This document shows positions 10,310 to 19,436 of a stretch of DNA of 64,000 nucleotides, piece by piece. This stretch comes from Paulinella micropora (Eukaryota; Cercozoa; Imbricatea; Euglyphida; Paulinellidae). The position numbers and the translations under genes are program-made. How positions within the stretch are numbered: position 1 is the first letter of the stretch; every line of letters starts with the position of its first letter. Below the pieces are notes generated by a model. That model did no database searches and had not been told where the DNA came from. It saw only the letters and a list, made by a program, of their open reading frames with translations. Where the stretch lies: NCBI GenBank assembly GCA_019918135.1, contig WBZZ01001164.1, positions 160,001-224,000 on the forward strand. The letters are read 5' to 3'.

Positions 10310-11816
10310 ATGCCTGTCCAATACGAAGGAGAACTAGTCCATCAGACTAAGGAACTGCTCACTGGTAAGTATGAATTGAACAAACTTACAAGTCGTGAAG
10401 GTGCGGGTGATATCACACTTACCACTGCGGGCGGACTTGAAAGCACATTCAAAATTCCTACCCGCCCTTTGAACCTTGCGAGGTCTGTGTTAAGATTTAC
10501 TTACACTCCGACTGCTCCAGGTGGTGCTGGCCGCTACAATCGTATCTATATGGATTGTCTGAGTATGATTAAAACTATTGAACTGCGAGCCGAAGCGGGC
10601 AGTATTTGTGTAATCTTCAACACGTAGGCAACTATACTAAGATAGTTTGGAAGCCTGAGATTAGTTATGAAAGATTTAAGACACTTGAGAACCACGGCGA
10701 CTATGATACCGCTGTTGAAGGTAAGACGGGCTCGGGTGCTATGCTTCAAAAGTGTAATGCTGGAAAGATTGTTGTAGGAACAAGAGCAGAAAGAAAAGCA
10801 ATCGATGATGCGGCAGACTCAGATGATGTTAAGGATGCAGTTCAAACATACTACCAAGTTCCCAGCGTGAATGCTCGTCGCCACAATGATACCGCTCTCG
10901 CTGATAACACTGCTGGAACCTATAGCCTTGTTAATGTTGATTATGATGAGGCTAAGTATTTTGAAGGTGGAACTGATAATGGTGCTTTCCCAATCATTGG
11001 CGTAAATCTTCCTTTGGGTATGCTGTTTGGAACAATTTTTGAACTTGATAAGACTATTGGATTTAATGAAATTTTAGATATGAGGATTGTGTGGGCTGAA
11101 ACTTCACGCACTTCATTCTACAGCACTGATGCTAGCAGTATTTCTACTGGCGCCGCGGCTACTGCTACAAATGCTACTATTAAGAATTTGAATTTATTCC
11201 TCGCTGTTGAGACTGACCCTAATATTATCTTGGGTGTCTAACAAAAGATTGCGGGTGAAGGTTTCCCATTTAAAATTGAGTATCCCATTGCTTGGAAGCA
11301 GGCACTTAATGGAGAAAACCAAAACTTTCTCATCAAAATGAACCGCTCGCAGGGTGAAAGAATTCGCCCTATTTACACATCAGTCTTTAATAGTGATGAA
11401 AACAAAAATACATCTTTTGATAACGATAACAGAACTGATGGGGTTGCCGCACCAAATACTGCTGGAAAGAAGGTTAAGACATATTATACCACTCTTGATG
11501 GAACTCGTCTCCAGCAGTTTGATGTTAAAACAGTAAATAACGAAGACTATATGCTTCTTAAGGAAAGGTTGAGGGTAGTGCTATTCTAAATTCAAATGCG
11601 TATCATTACAACTGGTTCCACGTTGACACCTTTGATAACAATCGCCCCCTCTGGGATAAGGATACTGACGGCTATGAGGTAAGCGGTCTAAGCCTTGACA
11701 CCGAGAGACGATATGAATTTGTGGCGACTACTCCCGCCCAAATCCAAAACCATTACACTTATGCCATTCTTCAGCGAAGTGTGCTTGTTAAGGGTATTGA
11801 AATTTTGATGAGTTGA
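10310..11816 (+). pseudogene. major capsid protein (double jelly-roll type) of block 1, broken
   Basis: Starts at ATG 10,310 (MPVQYEGELVHQTKELL) after an A-rich leader. About 500 codons are spread over three segments. A shift near 10,603 separates the first 98 codons. TAA at 11,239-11,241 interrupts the second in frame. A shift near 11,574 leads into the last segment, which ends at TGA 11,814-11,816. Recognisable parts include FKIPTRPLNLARSVLRFTY, VNLPLGMLFGTIFELDKTIG and RRYEFVATTPAQIQNHYTY. Length, position after the penton-like gene and beta-rich pattern fit a PLV major capsid protein. The stop codon overlaps stem-loop HP8. Confidence 0.7.
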
Positions 11817-11936
11817 TATTTGTAAATTCATGCTCCGCCTACGGCTCCCGCGTGTTTTACAAATATCGTTGTTTAATAAAATATTTTTTAATAGTAATAG
11901 TATAAAAAAAACTATTTCAAAAGGTTGAAATAGTTT
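11815..11936. terminator. intergenic stem-loops HP8 and HP9
   Basis: HP8: GATATTTGTAAA 11,815-11,826 pairs perfectly with TTTACAAATATC 11,856-11,867. HP9: AAACTATTTCAA 11,909-11,920 and TTGAAATAGTTT 11,925-11,936 form a perfect 12-bp stem with a 4-nt loop AAGG. They lie between the MCP and the next plus-strand gene. Confidence 0.6.
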
Positions 11937-11961
11937 GGGAGACGAAAGCAAAAGATCCCGA

Positions 11962-13274
11962 ATGTTCCACCAAAGAAATTTAATCGCACAGGATGAAGCC
12001 AATAATTTTGTTGATGTTCAGTGCGAAACCAATGGAATAATTAAAACAAGTTTAATCGCAGAAAATCCGGACGGAGAATTTATAAACGTCAGGGTTGGAT
12101 ATGATGGTGATATTGAAACAAATCATTCAAAAACCGCTTTTGGTGAAGCAGTAGTAGGTCAATTAACACCAGTTTTACAGGAAATCTTTCCATATACCAT
12201 TAATACTAGGATATGGACAAAAACAGAAACAAAATCATCTGTGTCATTTTTGAGTAATATGGCTTAATTACAAACTCAAGCGGATGCCACGGCAGATGCT
12301 AGACTGGTAAGTAAAAGGAGAATAAAATATAGAACTGGAACAGGTGTCCTTGCCCGCTTTACTGCTCTATGGACGACGGATGATACAAAAGATTATTATT
12401 CATTTATTGGAATAGGAAACGGGCTTGTTGATGGATTTTATTTTTACAAAAATAGAGCAGGAATGAATATTGCACATTGTAAAGGAGGTGTCGTAGATCT
12501 TATCGCCCAAGAAGACTGGGACGACCCATGCGATGGAACTTCGGCTATGCCAGAAATAGTTTGGAGCACAGGAAATGTATTTCAAATTCAATTTCAGTAT
12601 CTTGGGTTTCGTGCTATTAAGTTTTATATTGAAAATCCCATAACAGGATTATTTCAATTAGTTCATATGATTGAGTATGCGAATGCTAATAATGGTGTAA
12701 GCCTGCGAAATACGACATTACCCTTTACAGCAGTAATGAAAAATGATGCAGCGACTGGAATACAAACTCTTAAAACAGCGAGTGCCAGTTTATTCATCGA
12801 GGGGTCAAATGTAATAAATACCAACATAACAAATTCAATTGAGGGTAGTGAAGTCGCTCACACCACAGAAAGACCGATATTGAGTATAAGAAATAAAACA
12901 AAATATGATAGTGCTGGTGCTAACTTAGACAATTATTCATTAGTATATCCATCATTGATAAGTATTCGTTATGAAGACGGAAAAACAAATATAGTAAGAA
13001 TGGTGTTGAATGGAACATTAACTGGAGCAGTGTATGCAGATGTAGATACGAAATATTCAATAGTTGATACCGATACAACAGCGACTGCTATCGCCAACGG
13101 AACGACGATTTTTAAAATTTATATTAATGCAAGTTCAACTCAACAAATTAATCTAAGAACTATGATATTTATCTGTCTCCAAGTGATGTATTGACTTTTA
13201 CACAGAAACCAGTTTCCACTACTAATAATGGTGGAAATGTCATTATTATCGCTAATTTTATAGAAGACCAGTGA
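11962..13274 (+). pseudogene. conserved PLV structural protein, frameshifted
   Basis: Start at ATG 11,962 (MFHQRNLIAQDEANNF). The frame breaks near 12,265 (TAA after SFLSNMA), resumes through RRIKYRTGTGVLARFTALW and GNVFQIQFQYLGFRAIKFYI, and shifts once more near 13,160 before VLTFTQKPVSTTNNGG and the natural stop at 13,272-13,274. The block 2 gene at 28,078-29,261 is a clear homologue along its whole length, including the FGE..V..TPV.Q..FPY N-terminus, the YR.G.G...RFTAL segment and the C-terminal strands. The family recurs in PLVs (recalled) and is beta-rich. Virion or fibre-associated role is inferred from its place next to the MCP. Confidence 0.7.
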
Positions 13275-13326
13275 TGTTTGACAATTTCACTTCGTGCTGA
13301 CGCACTCTCGTTTATTGTCAAACATC
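13273..13326. terminator. intergenic stem-loop HP10
   Basis: A 13-bp perfect inverted repeat, GATGTTTGACAAT 13,273-13,285 and ATTGTCAAACATC 13,314-13,326. The preceding gene's stop codon lies in the left arm. It separates plus-strand genes from the convergent minus-strand cluster, as expected of a two-way transcript end. Confidence 0.6.
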
Positions 13327-13430
13327 GTAAACCATTAAAGTAAAAATTAAAAGCAAAAAAAAATTTAATGGAATGTGATGTATCATCAGAGATATTTTTT
13401 CACCGCATCTTTGTTATTAAAATAAGGATA

Positions 13431-13790
13431 TTAAATTAAATATTCAAGGTATGGTTTGTCAATCTTTGCTATATCTTCAAATCTCATTTTTTTATACTTA
13501 CCATATTGAAGAAAAATATCGGTTTCATTTTGTGCTATCTCAATAATTCCAGTCTCTTTTAAATCAGTCTCCTTAAAAGGTGTGCTTGGTTCTTCATTTA
13601 TTATTTTTTGCAATGTAGCATCCGATGGAATAACTACTTTCACATTGTCATCCCTTGGCTTGTATTGCTCATAGAAAAATACAATGTCAGGCTTAGTCCA
13701 TTTAATTGTTGGCTTTTTTATTTCAATGTCAATGTTCCATTTTTCAATTTCATTCAAGTAGTCCTGTTTGGTGCTTAGGTCAGTCATCAT
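13431..13790 (-). CDS. ExoX-C-like small protein, copy 1
   Basis: An intact 119-residue frame, MMTDLSTKQDYLNEIEKW at the N-terminus. The C-terminal 28 residues, QYGKYKKMRFEDIAKIDKPY followed by LEYLI, match the short FGKYKGK..EDIA..D..YL.WL module found at the C-terminus of exonuclease X-like proteins and in stand-alone viral proteins. The next gene, 13,814-14,113, carries the same module. The module's biochemical role is unclear; association with the adjacent DNA polymerase is suggested only by position. Confidence 0.6.
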   Translation of the reverse strand: MMTDLSTKQDYLNEIEKWNIDIEIKKPTIKWTKPDIVFFYEQYKPRDDNVKVVIPSDATLQKIINEEPSTPFKETDLKETGIIEIAQNETDIFLQYGKYKKMRFEDIAKIDKPYLEYLI

Positions 13791-13813
13791 ATATAATATA
13801 AATATTATTTTTT

Positions 13814-14113
13814 TTACAAATATTTTTTCAATTCTTCCTTATTTCTATACCAAGGTTGGGCGATTAGCCATGTAATATATGGCTTATCAATCTTTGCTAT
13901 ATCTTCAAACTTCTTTCCGCGGTATTTGCCGAATTGAAAAGTGTCTTTTGGTTGAGCATTTCTCTTTTCTTCAATCGTTTTTATTTCGTCGCGGATTATC
14001 TTTTGAATATCTTTCAATTTGAAGGTTTCATTTTTTGTTTCAATTGAAAGTTTTTCAAATTTTTCACATAGTCTGGTGAGGGTGGTCATTGGTCTATATA
14101 GACAGGTAAACAT
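13814..14113 (-). CDS. ExoX-C-like small protein, copy 2
   Basis: An intact frame of 99 residues; the internal Met of MTTLTRLCEKF (ATG 14,089) may be the true start. The C-terminal module FQFGKYRGKKFEDIAKIDKP then YITWLIAQPWY is nearly the same as in the neighbour at 13,431-13,790, so the pair looks like a tandem duplication followed by divergence of the N-terminal halves. It is downstream of DNA polymerase B on the same strand and could be co-transcribed with it. Confidence 0.6.
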   Translation of the reverse strand: MFTCLYRPMTTLTRLCEKFEKLSIETKNETFKLKDIQKIIRDEIKTIEEKRNAQPKDTFQFGKYRGKKFEDIAKIDKPYITWLIAQPWYRNKEELKKYL

Positions 14114-14151
14114 TTATAAACAAAAAAAATTAAATATTTAATATCATTAAT

Positions 14152-16150
14152 TTAGGATCGGATATGGAAGTCTTTTGGGATACTATTATTTTCGTTGATA
14201 AACTCGCGTCCGCACCATTTATTCTCATTAACTTTCTTTTTTATGTTTATAGTATGAACTATGCTGAAATGATTAATGCTTTGCTGTTTGCTATTTCGTG
14301 ATAAATGAATTTTCTTCGTTTGAAAATCTCTAACATTTTCAATGCTTTCACCTAAATCCATCTTTTCATATATTTCTGGATTTAATCCTTTTGAATTCAA
14401 CCCCTTACCTCTGAGATGGTAGTATCTCTTTTTACTTCTTCATTTTCGTAGCATTCAATTATATGAACTCCTTTGTCTTTATGTTTTCAAGTCGTTCTTA
14501 GTAAGGTAAGGGAGAAAGGCTTGATTCGTTGTAAATTATAACATATACAATTTAGGAGCAATCCATATTCCTCTTATTATCTTACAACAATCTCCTAAGT
14601 CGTCTGTTATTCCACCAAGAGATTTATCACCAAGTCTTTTGATTAGTTTGGCGAACATAACATGCAACACTAGACTATCGGTATCGGTGTAATAGAAATC
14701 AGCCTCTATGTCTTTATTTGGATTAGCATCTTTTATGTAGTTATACATAATTCGCCTGCTATATGCTAGAATGAAAGCCCCGTAGTGAGAAGGTTTGGTT
14801 ATACTCTCTTCAATTATTTCTTCCTTTCTAGGAATTCCAGATACATGCCATAGTTTGTTTCCGTCTTTATCTTTGAATTCAACCACATCGGATACATAAT
14901 TTTTCGTCCAAAATTTCCAATACTCGTCATTTGATTTAATATTTTCTGCTTCTGTTGGGATAGGTCGTTGTATCATCTTTCCGTATAACGAATTCATAAA
15001 TAGTTTGGCTAATAAATATTGCGGTGTGCCTTTCTCGCTATTCTCTTTCGCCTTAAACATTTCTCATATATATTCTTTGAATACTGGTTCTGCCTCCTCT
15101 GTATAGTATCCTTTAATATGAATTGCTATGTCGTAGCCTTCCTTAATCATATCTTCAATATCAACACTTGTAAGCCATTGGTCTTTCATATCGGCTAAAT
15201 TCCACTTTAATGAACCCATTTTATTTCTCTGTCCTATTCTTGAATGTAATATGTCTTTTGGTGAGATGTAATCAACATTGTAAATACCGATAGGAAGATT
15301 ATTATAATCAAATGGTGTGATAGCCAGTTTAATTTCTCCAACCATAAATAAATTAAGCATCGCTGTTGGGTATAAAGATACGACATCCGCATCAACTAAA
15401 TAATCGGTTAATTCGTCAAATGTGATTTTCCCCGCTAAGTAGTCCTTGTATTGTTTTGAAATAAATCTTTTATTGCTTGGATATGTTCTTGCTCCGATAA
15501 CCGCTTTTCTAAACGCTTTCTCTTGTTCAATAGTTGGAAGTCTTACATCATGCTTACTATCAATCATTTTCTTCCAGATATTGAAGGCGAGGCTTGAAGT
15601 TGAAATGTATGAAGTTAAATTCACCGAGTGTTTTTCAAATATCTCTGTGTTTATTTTGTCATATAACTCTTTTAACCCCATAACATCACACTTCAAATAT
15701 TCAAGACACTTATTTCTTAATTCTTCCCTCATTGTTTCCCAAGTAGATGCCTTGTCGTGGTCAAAATCTCCTTTAAGAGTTTTACATTTCATATTTTCTA
15801 AGTCTTCTTTTAATGTCCCCTGAGTATGCTTACACATATCCCACATTTTAATATTTTCAAATTGTAAAGAGATTATTGATCCGTTATTAATCATATGTGA
15901 TTTTGGTTTAATACCTCTTCTTATTAATTCTTGTTTAATAAAGTAGTGGTCTAAGTTCGCCCCGTCAAACCCATTCACGTATAAAATTAGTGCTTCTTCA
16001 TCTTTCTTCTTTTTCTTCCTTACTCCTGCTACTTTCTTGACTTGATTATGTGGTTGTTTGCTAGCCCATTCTAATGCTAACTTTCTTCCTCTCTCTCTAA
16101 GAGCAAATCAAGAAATTTAGAAATACAATCTATACCAGCGTAATATTTAA
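14152..16150 (-). pseudogene. protein-primed type DNA polymerase B, truncated and broken
   Basis: Polymerase motifs are in order on the minus strand: motif A in DADVVSLYPTAMLN (about 15,388-15,347), motif B in KLFMNSLYGKM (about 15,010-14,980) and motif C in FYYTDTDSLVLH (about 14,700-14,665). The exonuclease-side sequence begins with ALILYVNGFDGANLDHYF. The C-terminus KWCGREFINENNSIPKD ends at 14,152. Breaks are TGA at 15,061-15,063, a scrambled segment 14,540-14,410 and a shift in a GAGA tract near 16,100. Coding sequence can be followed to about 16,150 (GFKYYAGID), where it stops abruptly at the block 1/block 2 junction, so the N-terminal region is missing. Polintons and many PLVs use this enzyme for protein-primed replication. 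Confidence 0.9.
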
Positions 16151-16160
16151 ATCCTTCCTT
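16140..16160. other. junction between two virus blocks
   Basis: Base composition changes from AT-rich to GC-rich within a few bases. PolB of block 1 is cut here at its N-terminal side, and the 3' end of the first block 2 gene starts here. No target-site duplication or terminal repeat is obvious. Confidence 0.6.
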
Positions 16161-16677
16161 CGGCTCCTGCCAGCCACAGGTAAGTTGTCCACTTGCCAGC
16201 TTCCACCACCGGCCAGCCCGCGTCCTCGTATGCTTGCCGGAAGCGGTAAGCCGGTATATAGGCCACGGCTATGACCGGTTCACGGGTGGTCTTGGGCACC
16301 GGGAAAGACGTCCGCCCCATGCGCCGACAGGCGGCAAAGGGTGTGATCAGACGGTGGCGGTTGTGATGCACAAAGCAGTAGTTTCAGTAGCCCTCGATGG
16401 CCCGTCTCTGGCAGCAGTCGAAGCAGGTGTGCGCGCTCTTGCGCACCACGTCGCTGATGAGGCGCGGCAGCGACTTGGCGTTGAAGTTGAAGGTAGTGTT
16501 CAGGAACTTGTGCAAACCGGCCAGCTCTCCGTCCTGCACTTTGCGCCGTTTCCACCGGCCGCGCGCAAACCGGTCCGTGTGCGTTTTAAGGTAACGGATC
16601 GTGTGCGCGACCTCTCCGACTCGGAGGTAAGACAGCACTTCTACCAGGAGATCAGCCGGTAACGCGGCCAGTAGCAT
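16147..16677 (-). pseudogene. F-box-like protein with Cys/His C-terminus, one in-frame stop
   Basis: The N-terminus, MLLAALPADLLVEVLSYLRV, fits an F-box (LP.DLL.EVLSYL), the motif that links substrates to SCF ubiquitin ligases through Skp1. A basic middle part leads to HTCFDCCQRRAIEGY, then TGA at 16,384-16,386, after which the same frame continues as NYCFVHHNRHRL and CRRMGRTSFP. The cysteines and histidines on both sides of the stop look like one zinc-binding unit, so the stop is probably a decay mutation. The frame ends at the block junction. F-box proteins occur in large DNA viruses, where they redirect host ubiquitination. Function here is inferred. Confidence 0.55.
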
Positions 16678-16726
16678 TTTTTGGCTTCTGATATACGTAT
16701 ACGGGCCAGAACTTTTGTTTTTTTCT

Positions 16727-18106
16727 TTAAGAGCTGTCGTAGCCGTCGGCGGGCGGTCCGCTGCCGCCAGTGGCAGGCGCGAGCGGGCCGTTGCCTATGA
16801 CGGGCGGGAGCGGCTTGACCGTGGTGCCGGCGTTGGTATACACAAAATTGGGCTTGAACGGTGCAGGCTGTAGCTGGTTCTGTTGCGCAAACCGCTCTGC
16901 CGCCAACTTCTCGGCGTCTCGGGTTTGCTGGTTTAGCTTCTGGAGGATATCCTTGTCGCGTTGGGCCATGGTCTTCCTGTCCTTTTTGAGGTGCTGTCTC
17001 GCTCTGTCACCGTAGAAGAGCATTCTTTGCATCATTTCACGCTCTTGGCGCGACATGCCCTTGAGCGAAGAAGGCAGCCAGCTCGGCGCGCGGTACGCCA
17101 GCTGTTTGAGGCGTTCCTGCTTCTGGATGTCTGCGCGGCTCGGTGGCTTGGGCGGGTCGGGTCCGCGCAAAATCACTTCGCCGTCCGGCAACGAAGCGGG
17201 CGCAAGCCAGCTTTTGTAGTTGTATTCTAACCGGTCGATGTGCTCGTGGTAGACCATCGCCGCATGCCGTGTCCCGACGTTGCGCTCATCCGTGCATTGG
17301 GCAAAGTGAGCCAAGAACTCCTTTTTCGGGAAGAGCTGTCCGTAGTTTTCCCATAGGTTGGTTAGGGTCCGCTGCACTTTCGAATTGAACATGATGCAAT
17401 GTGATGTTTGCTCGCGCATAATGGGAGATACAGAATTCCTGCCCGTCAAGTACTGCACTGCGATGAAGATCGTGATATTCTGACAGACAAACACATACAC
17501 TGTTTGACAAGGCAAGCGACGCTACAATTACTTTACATAATGTCGGTAGGTCCCGAAGAAGTTCTGCATCCAACGATCTGTACTGTCTATGATCCCGACC
17601 AAATCATCAAACACGATGAAACTCGGCTCGAGGTACTTGTTGGCCAAGAACCTTTTTTTGAGGTTTTCAACGTAGTTCTGCAGGGTGTCCATTCGGAACC
17701 CTTCGTAGATCTTACAAAACTGCTCGCTCGCGAAATGGAAACTGTAGGACGCTTTGAATTTTGTACGAACCATGACCAGGCCGTACTGGAACGGGTCTTT
17801 CTTGCGCGCGCACAGGCTGTACAAAAGCCATTTCAGGAAATGGGTCTTGCCGCGTTCCGATTTGCCCACGAGCACGAACAGTTGGCCAGCTCCTTTTTCG
17901 CGCGGGTAGAAGACTTCGATGTTCCGCTTGAACTCGGTCGGCTGCAGCGGCTCTGCTGGCTGCTGCTTCTTCTTCTTCTTGCCCTTGTCTTTCTGCTTGT
18001 CGACATAGTCAAGTATCTTCTCCTCGATTGTCTTCTTGCCCAGCTGCTGTTCCGGCTCCGGCAGCCGTTCGACCGGGCCTTCCGGCTGCTGCTGCTGCTG
18101 CATCAT
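16727..18106 (-). CDS. genome-packaging ATPase of block 2, two exons
   Basis: Exon 1 (18,106-17,537, 190 codons) starts with a Gln-rich tail and a charged helix, then Walker A in LFVLVGKSERGKTHFLKW and Walker B in PSFIVFDDLVGI. Exon 2 (17,479-16,727, 250 codons) restores the expected sensor strand ITIFIAVQYLTG and PIMREQTSHC right after RHY. The intervening 57 bp is a GT-AG intron that keeps phase 0. The C-terminus is long, charged and ends in a Pro/Gly-rich tail. Total 440 residues, longer than the usual 250-300 of PLV ATPases because of the tails. No break is visible once the intron is removed. It translocates DNA into the capsid in related viruses. Confidence 0.85.
17480..17536 (-). other. 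spliceosomal intron in the ATPase gene
   Basis: On the minus strand it begins GTAAAGTAATTG and ends TTTGTCTGTCAG, 57 bp. It contains in-frame stops (TAA, TAG). Removal joins the ATPase in phase 0 between Walker B and the following conserved strand. Confidence 0.85.
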
Positions 18107-18140
18107 TTTTTTAAAACTTCTCCTCGAATATTAAAAAAAG

Positions 18141-18278
18141 ATGCCGCTGATCACCGACAGGACGTGCTTGCTGGTCAACCAGGCCGAACCAGCCAGGGCG
18201 GCAGTGGAGGCCGCGCTGGCCAAGAAGCCCAAAAAAGCAAAAAAGAAGCCGGTGGGCGTTGTTAAAAAGAGCAAGTGA
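18141..18278 (+). CDS. 45-residue basic peptide
   Basis: ATG 18,141 after an A-rich leader opens a 45-codon frame (MPLITDRTCLLVNQAEPA), ending in KKPKKAKKKPVGVV and a basic tail. It fills the gap between the divergent ATPase gene and the WH2 gene, with short AT-rich spacers on both sides like those of confirmed genes. The Lys-rich end resembles nuclear-targeting or DNA-binding tails. No family recognised. Confidence 0.5.
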   Translation: MPLITDRTCLLVNQAEPARAAVEAALAKKPKKAKKKPVGVVKKSK

Positions 18279-18321
18279 GATTTTTTAATTTTCGTTGCAC
18301 AGATTTTGAACAGAAGGAAAC

Positions 18322-19394
18322 ATGAAGCCCTGGCGCAAGAGGCACGCCGGCCGCGCTTTTACCAGCGATGTGCCGGTTCCCTTCAAGAAGCAGCGCACTG
18401 GCTTTGTCGGCGGCGCTTCGGCCGAGATGGCGGCGAGGACCAGGCACATTATGACCCACAGCTCTCGGCCGTGCTGGATGCAGTCGCGCCTGCTGCCAGC
18501 ACGGGCTCGCCGATTCCTACCGCTCCGCCGCTGTCAGCGACTGACGCAGGCTCGTCAATCCCCACCGCCCCGCCGCTGTCGGCGACCGGCACAGGCCCGT
18601 CAATCCCCGCCGCCCCGCCGCTACCGGCCGACACAGGCGCGAAGGCAGACACGAAGGCTGCCGCGGGTGCATCGACGCTGGACTCAATCGACTCGGAACA
18701 GAAGCTCTGGGAGCTGGCGTCCAAAATGTCTGGCCGCCCAATCGAAGAGCTGAAAAAAGAAAAGGCGACAAACGCGATGCATGCTAAGTACGAAGAGCTG
18801 CGCCAGAAACGAGACGACGGAGTCAAAATAAAAGAGGAGTATTCCAGGCAGTTTAAGGAGGCGTACAGGGAATGGAGAAAAGAAATCATCAAGACGACTT
18901 CGGACCCGACAGAGGCGCTGATGCAGTCCATCAAGGCCGGCAAGAAGCTCAAGAAAGTCGACCAAAAGACACAAAAAGCGGCGCCGACAGACCCACAAGA
19001 CGCGATTAATCAAGCGATCAAGGCGGGCGGCAAGCTTAAGAAAGTCGACACAGCGGCGCACACTGCTGCTAAAAAAGCAGCCGAAGAGAAAGAAAAAGCC
19101 GAGAAGCCCACGGTGATGGACCAGGTCAAGAAGGGCACTCAACTCAAGAAAGCAGACCTGAAGAAACAGGAAGCTATACACAAAGTAGCAGCGTACCAAG
19201 CGAACAAGACTCCCGAACAAGAAGAAAAACTAAGGGCCTGGTCTCACAAGCTGGGCGAAGCGATAGTCGAACTCACTGCGCAGATCGCGAAAGAGGAAGA
19301 CCTTCACGGCAAGTCAGGCGAGACGGAAGCCATAAGAAAGAAAAAGAACAGGCTGGTGGCCAGGAAGAAGATCATAGACGAGGGGCTCAAGTGA
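18322..19394 (+). pseudogene. proline-rich protein with three tandem WH2 motifs, one frameshift
   Basis: ATG 18,322 gives a basic N-terminus (MKPWRKRHAGRAFTSD). A shift near 18,450-18,480 leads into the main frame. A proline-rich segment repeats IPTAPPLSAT about three times (18,500-18,640). After an acidic/basic helix come three WH2 motifs: EALMQSIKAGKKLKKV (about 18,912-18,960), DAINQAIKAGGKLKKV (about 19,000-19,048) and TVMDQVKKGTQLKKA (about 19,110-19,155). WH2 is a short helix plus LKKV that binds monomeric actin. Proline-rich tract plus tandem WH2 is the layout of actin nucleators such as WASP family and Spire. The C-terminus is a charged helix. Actin manipulation by the virus is a strong inference; no Arp2/3-binding acidic tail is seen. 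Confidence 0.7.
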
Positions 19395-19436
19395 TGATGA
19401 TTTTTTTTCCTGTCAGACTAAATTAAAAAAACCGAT

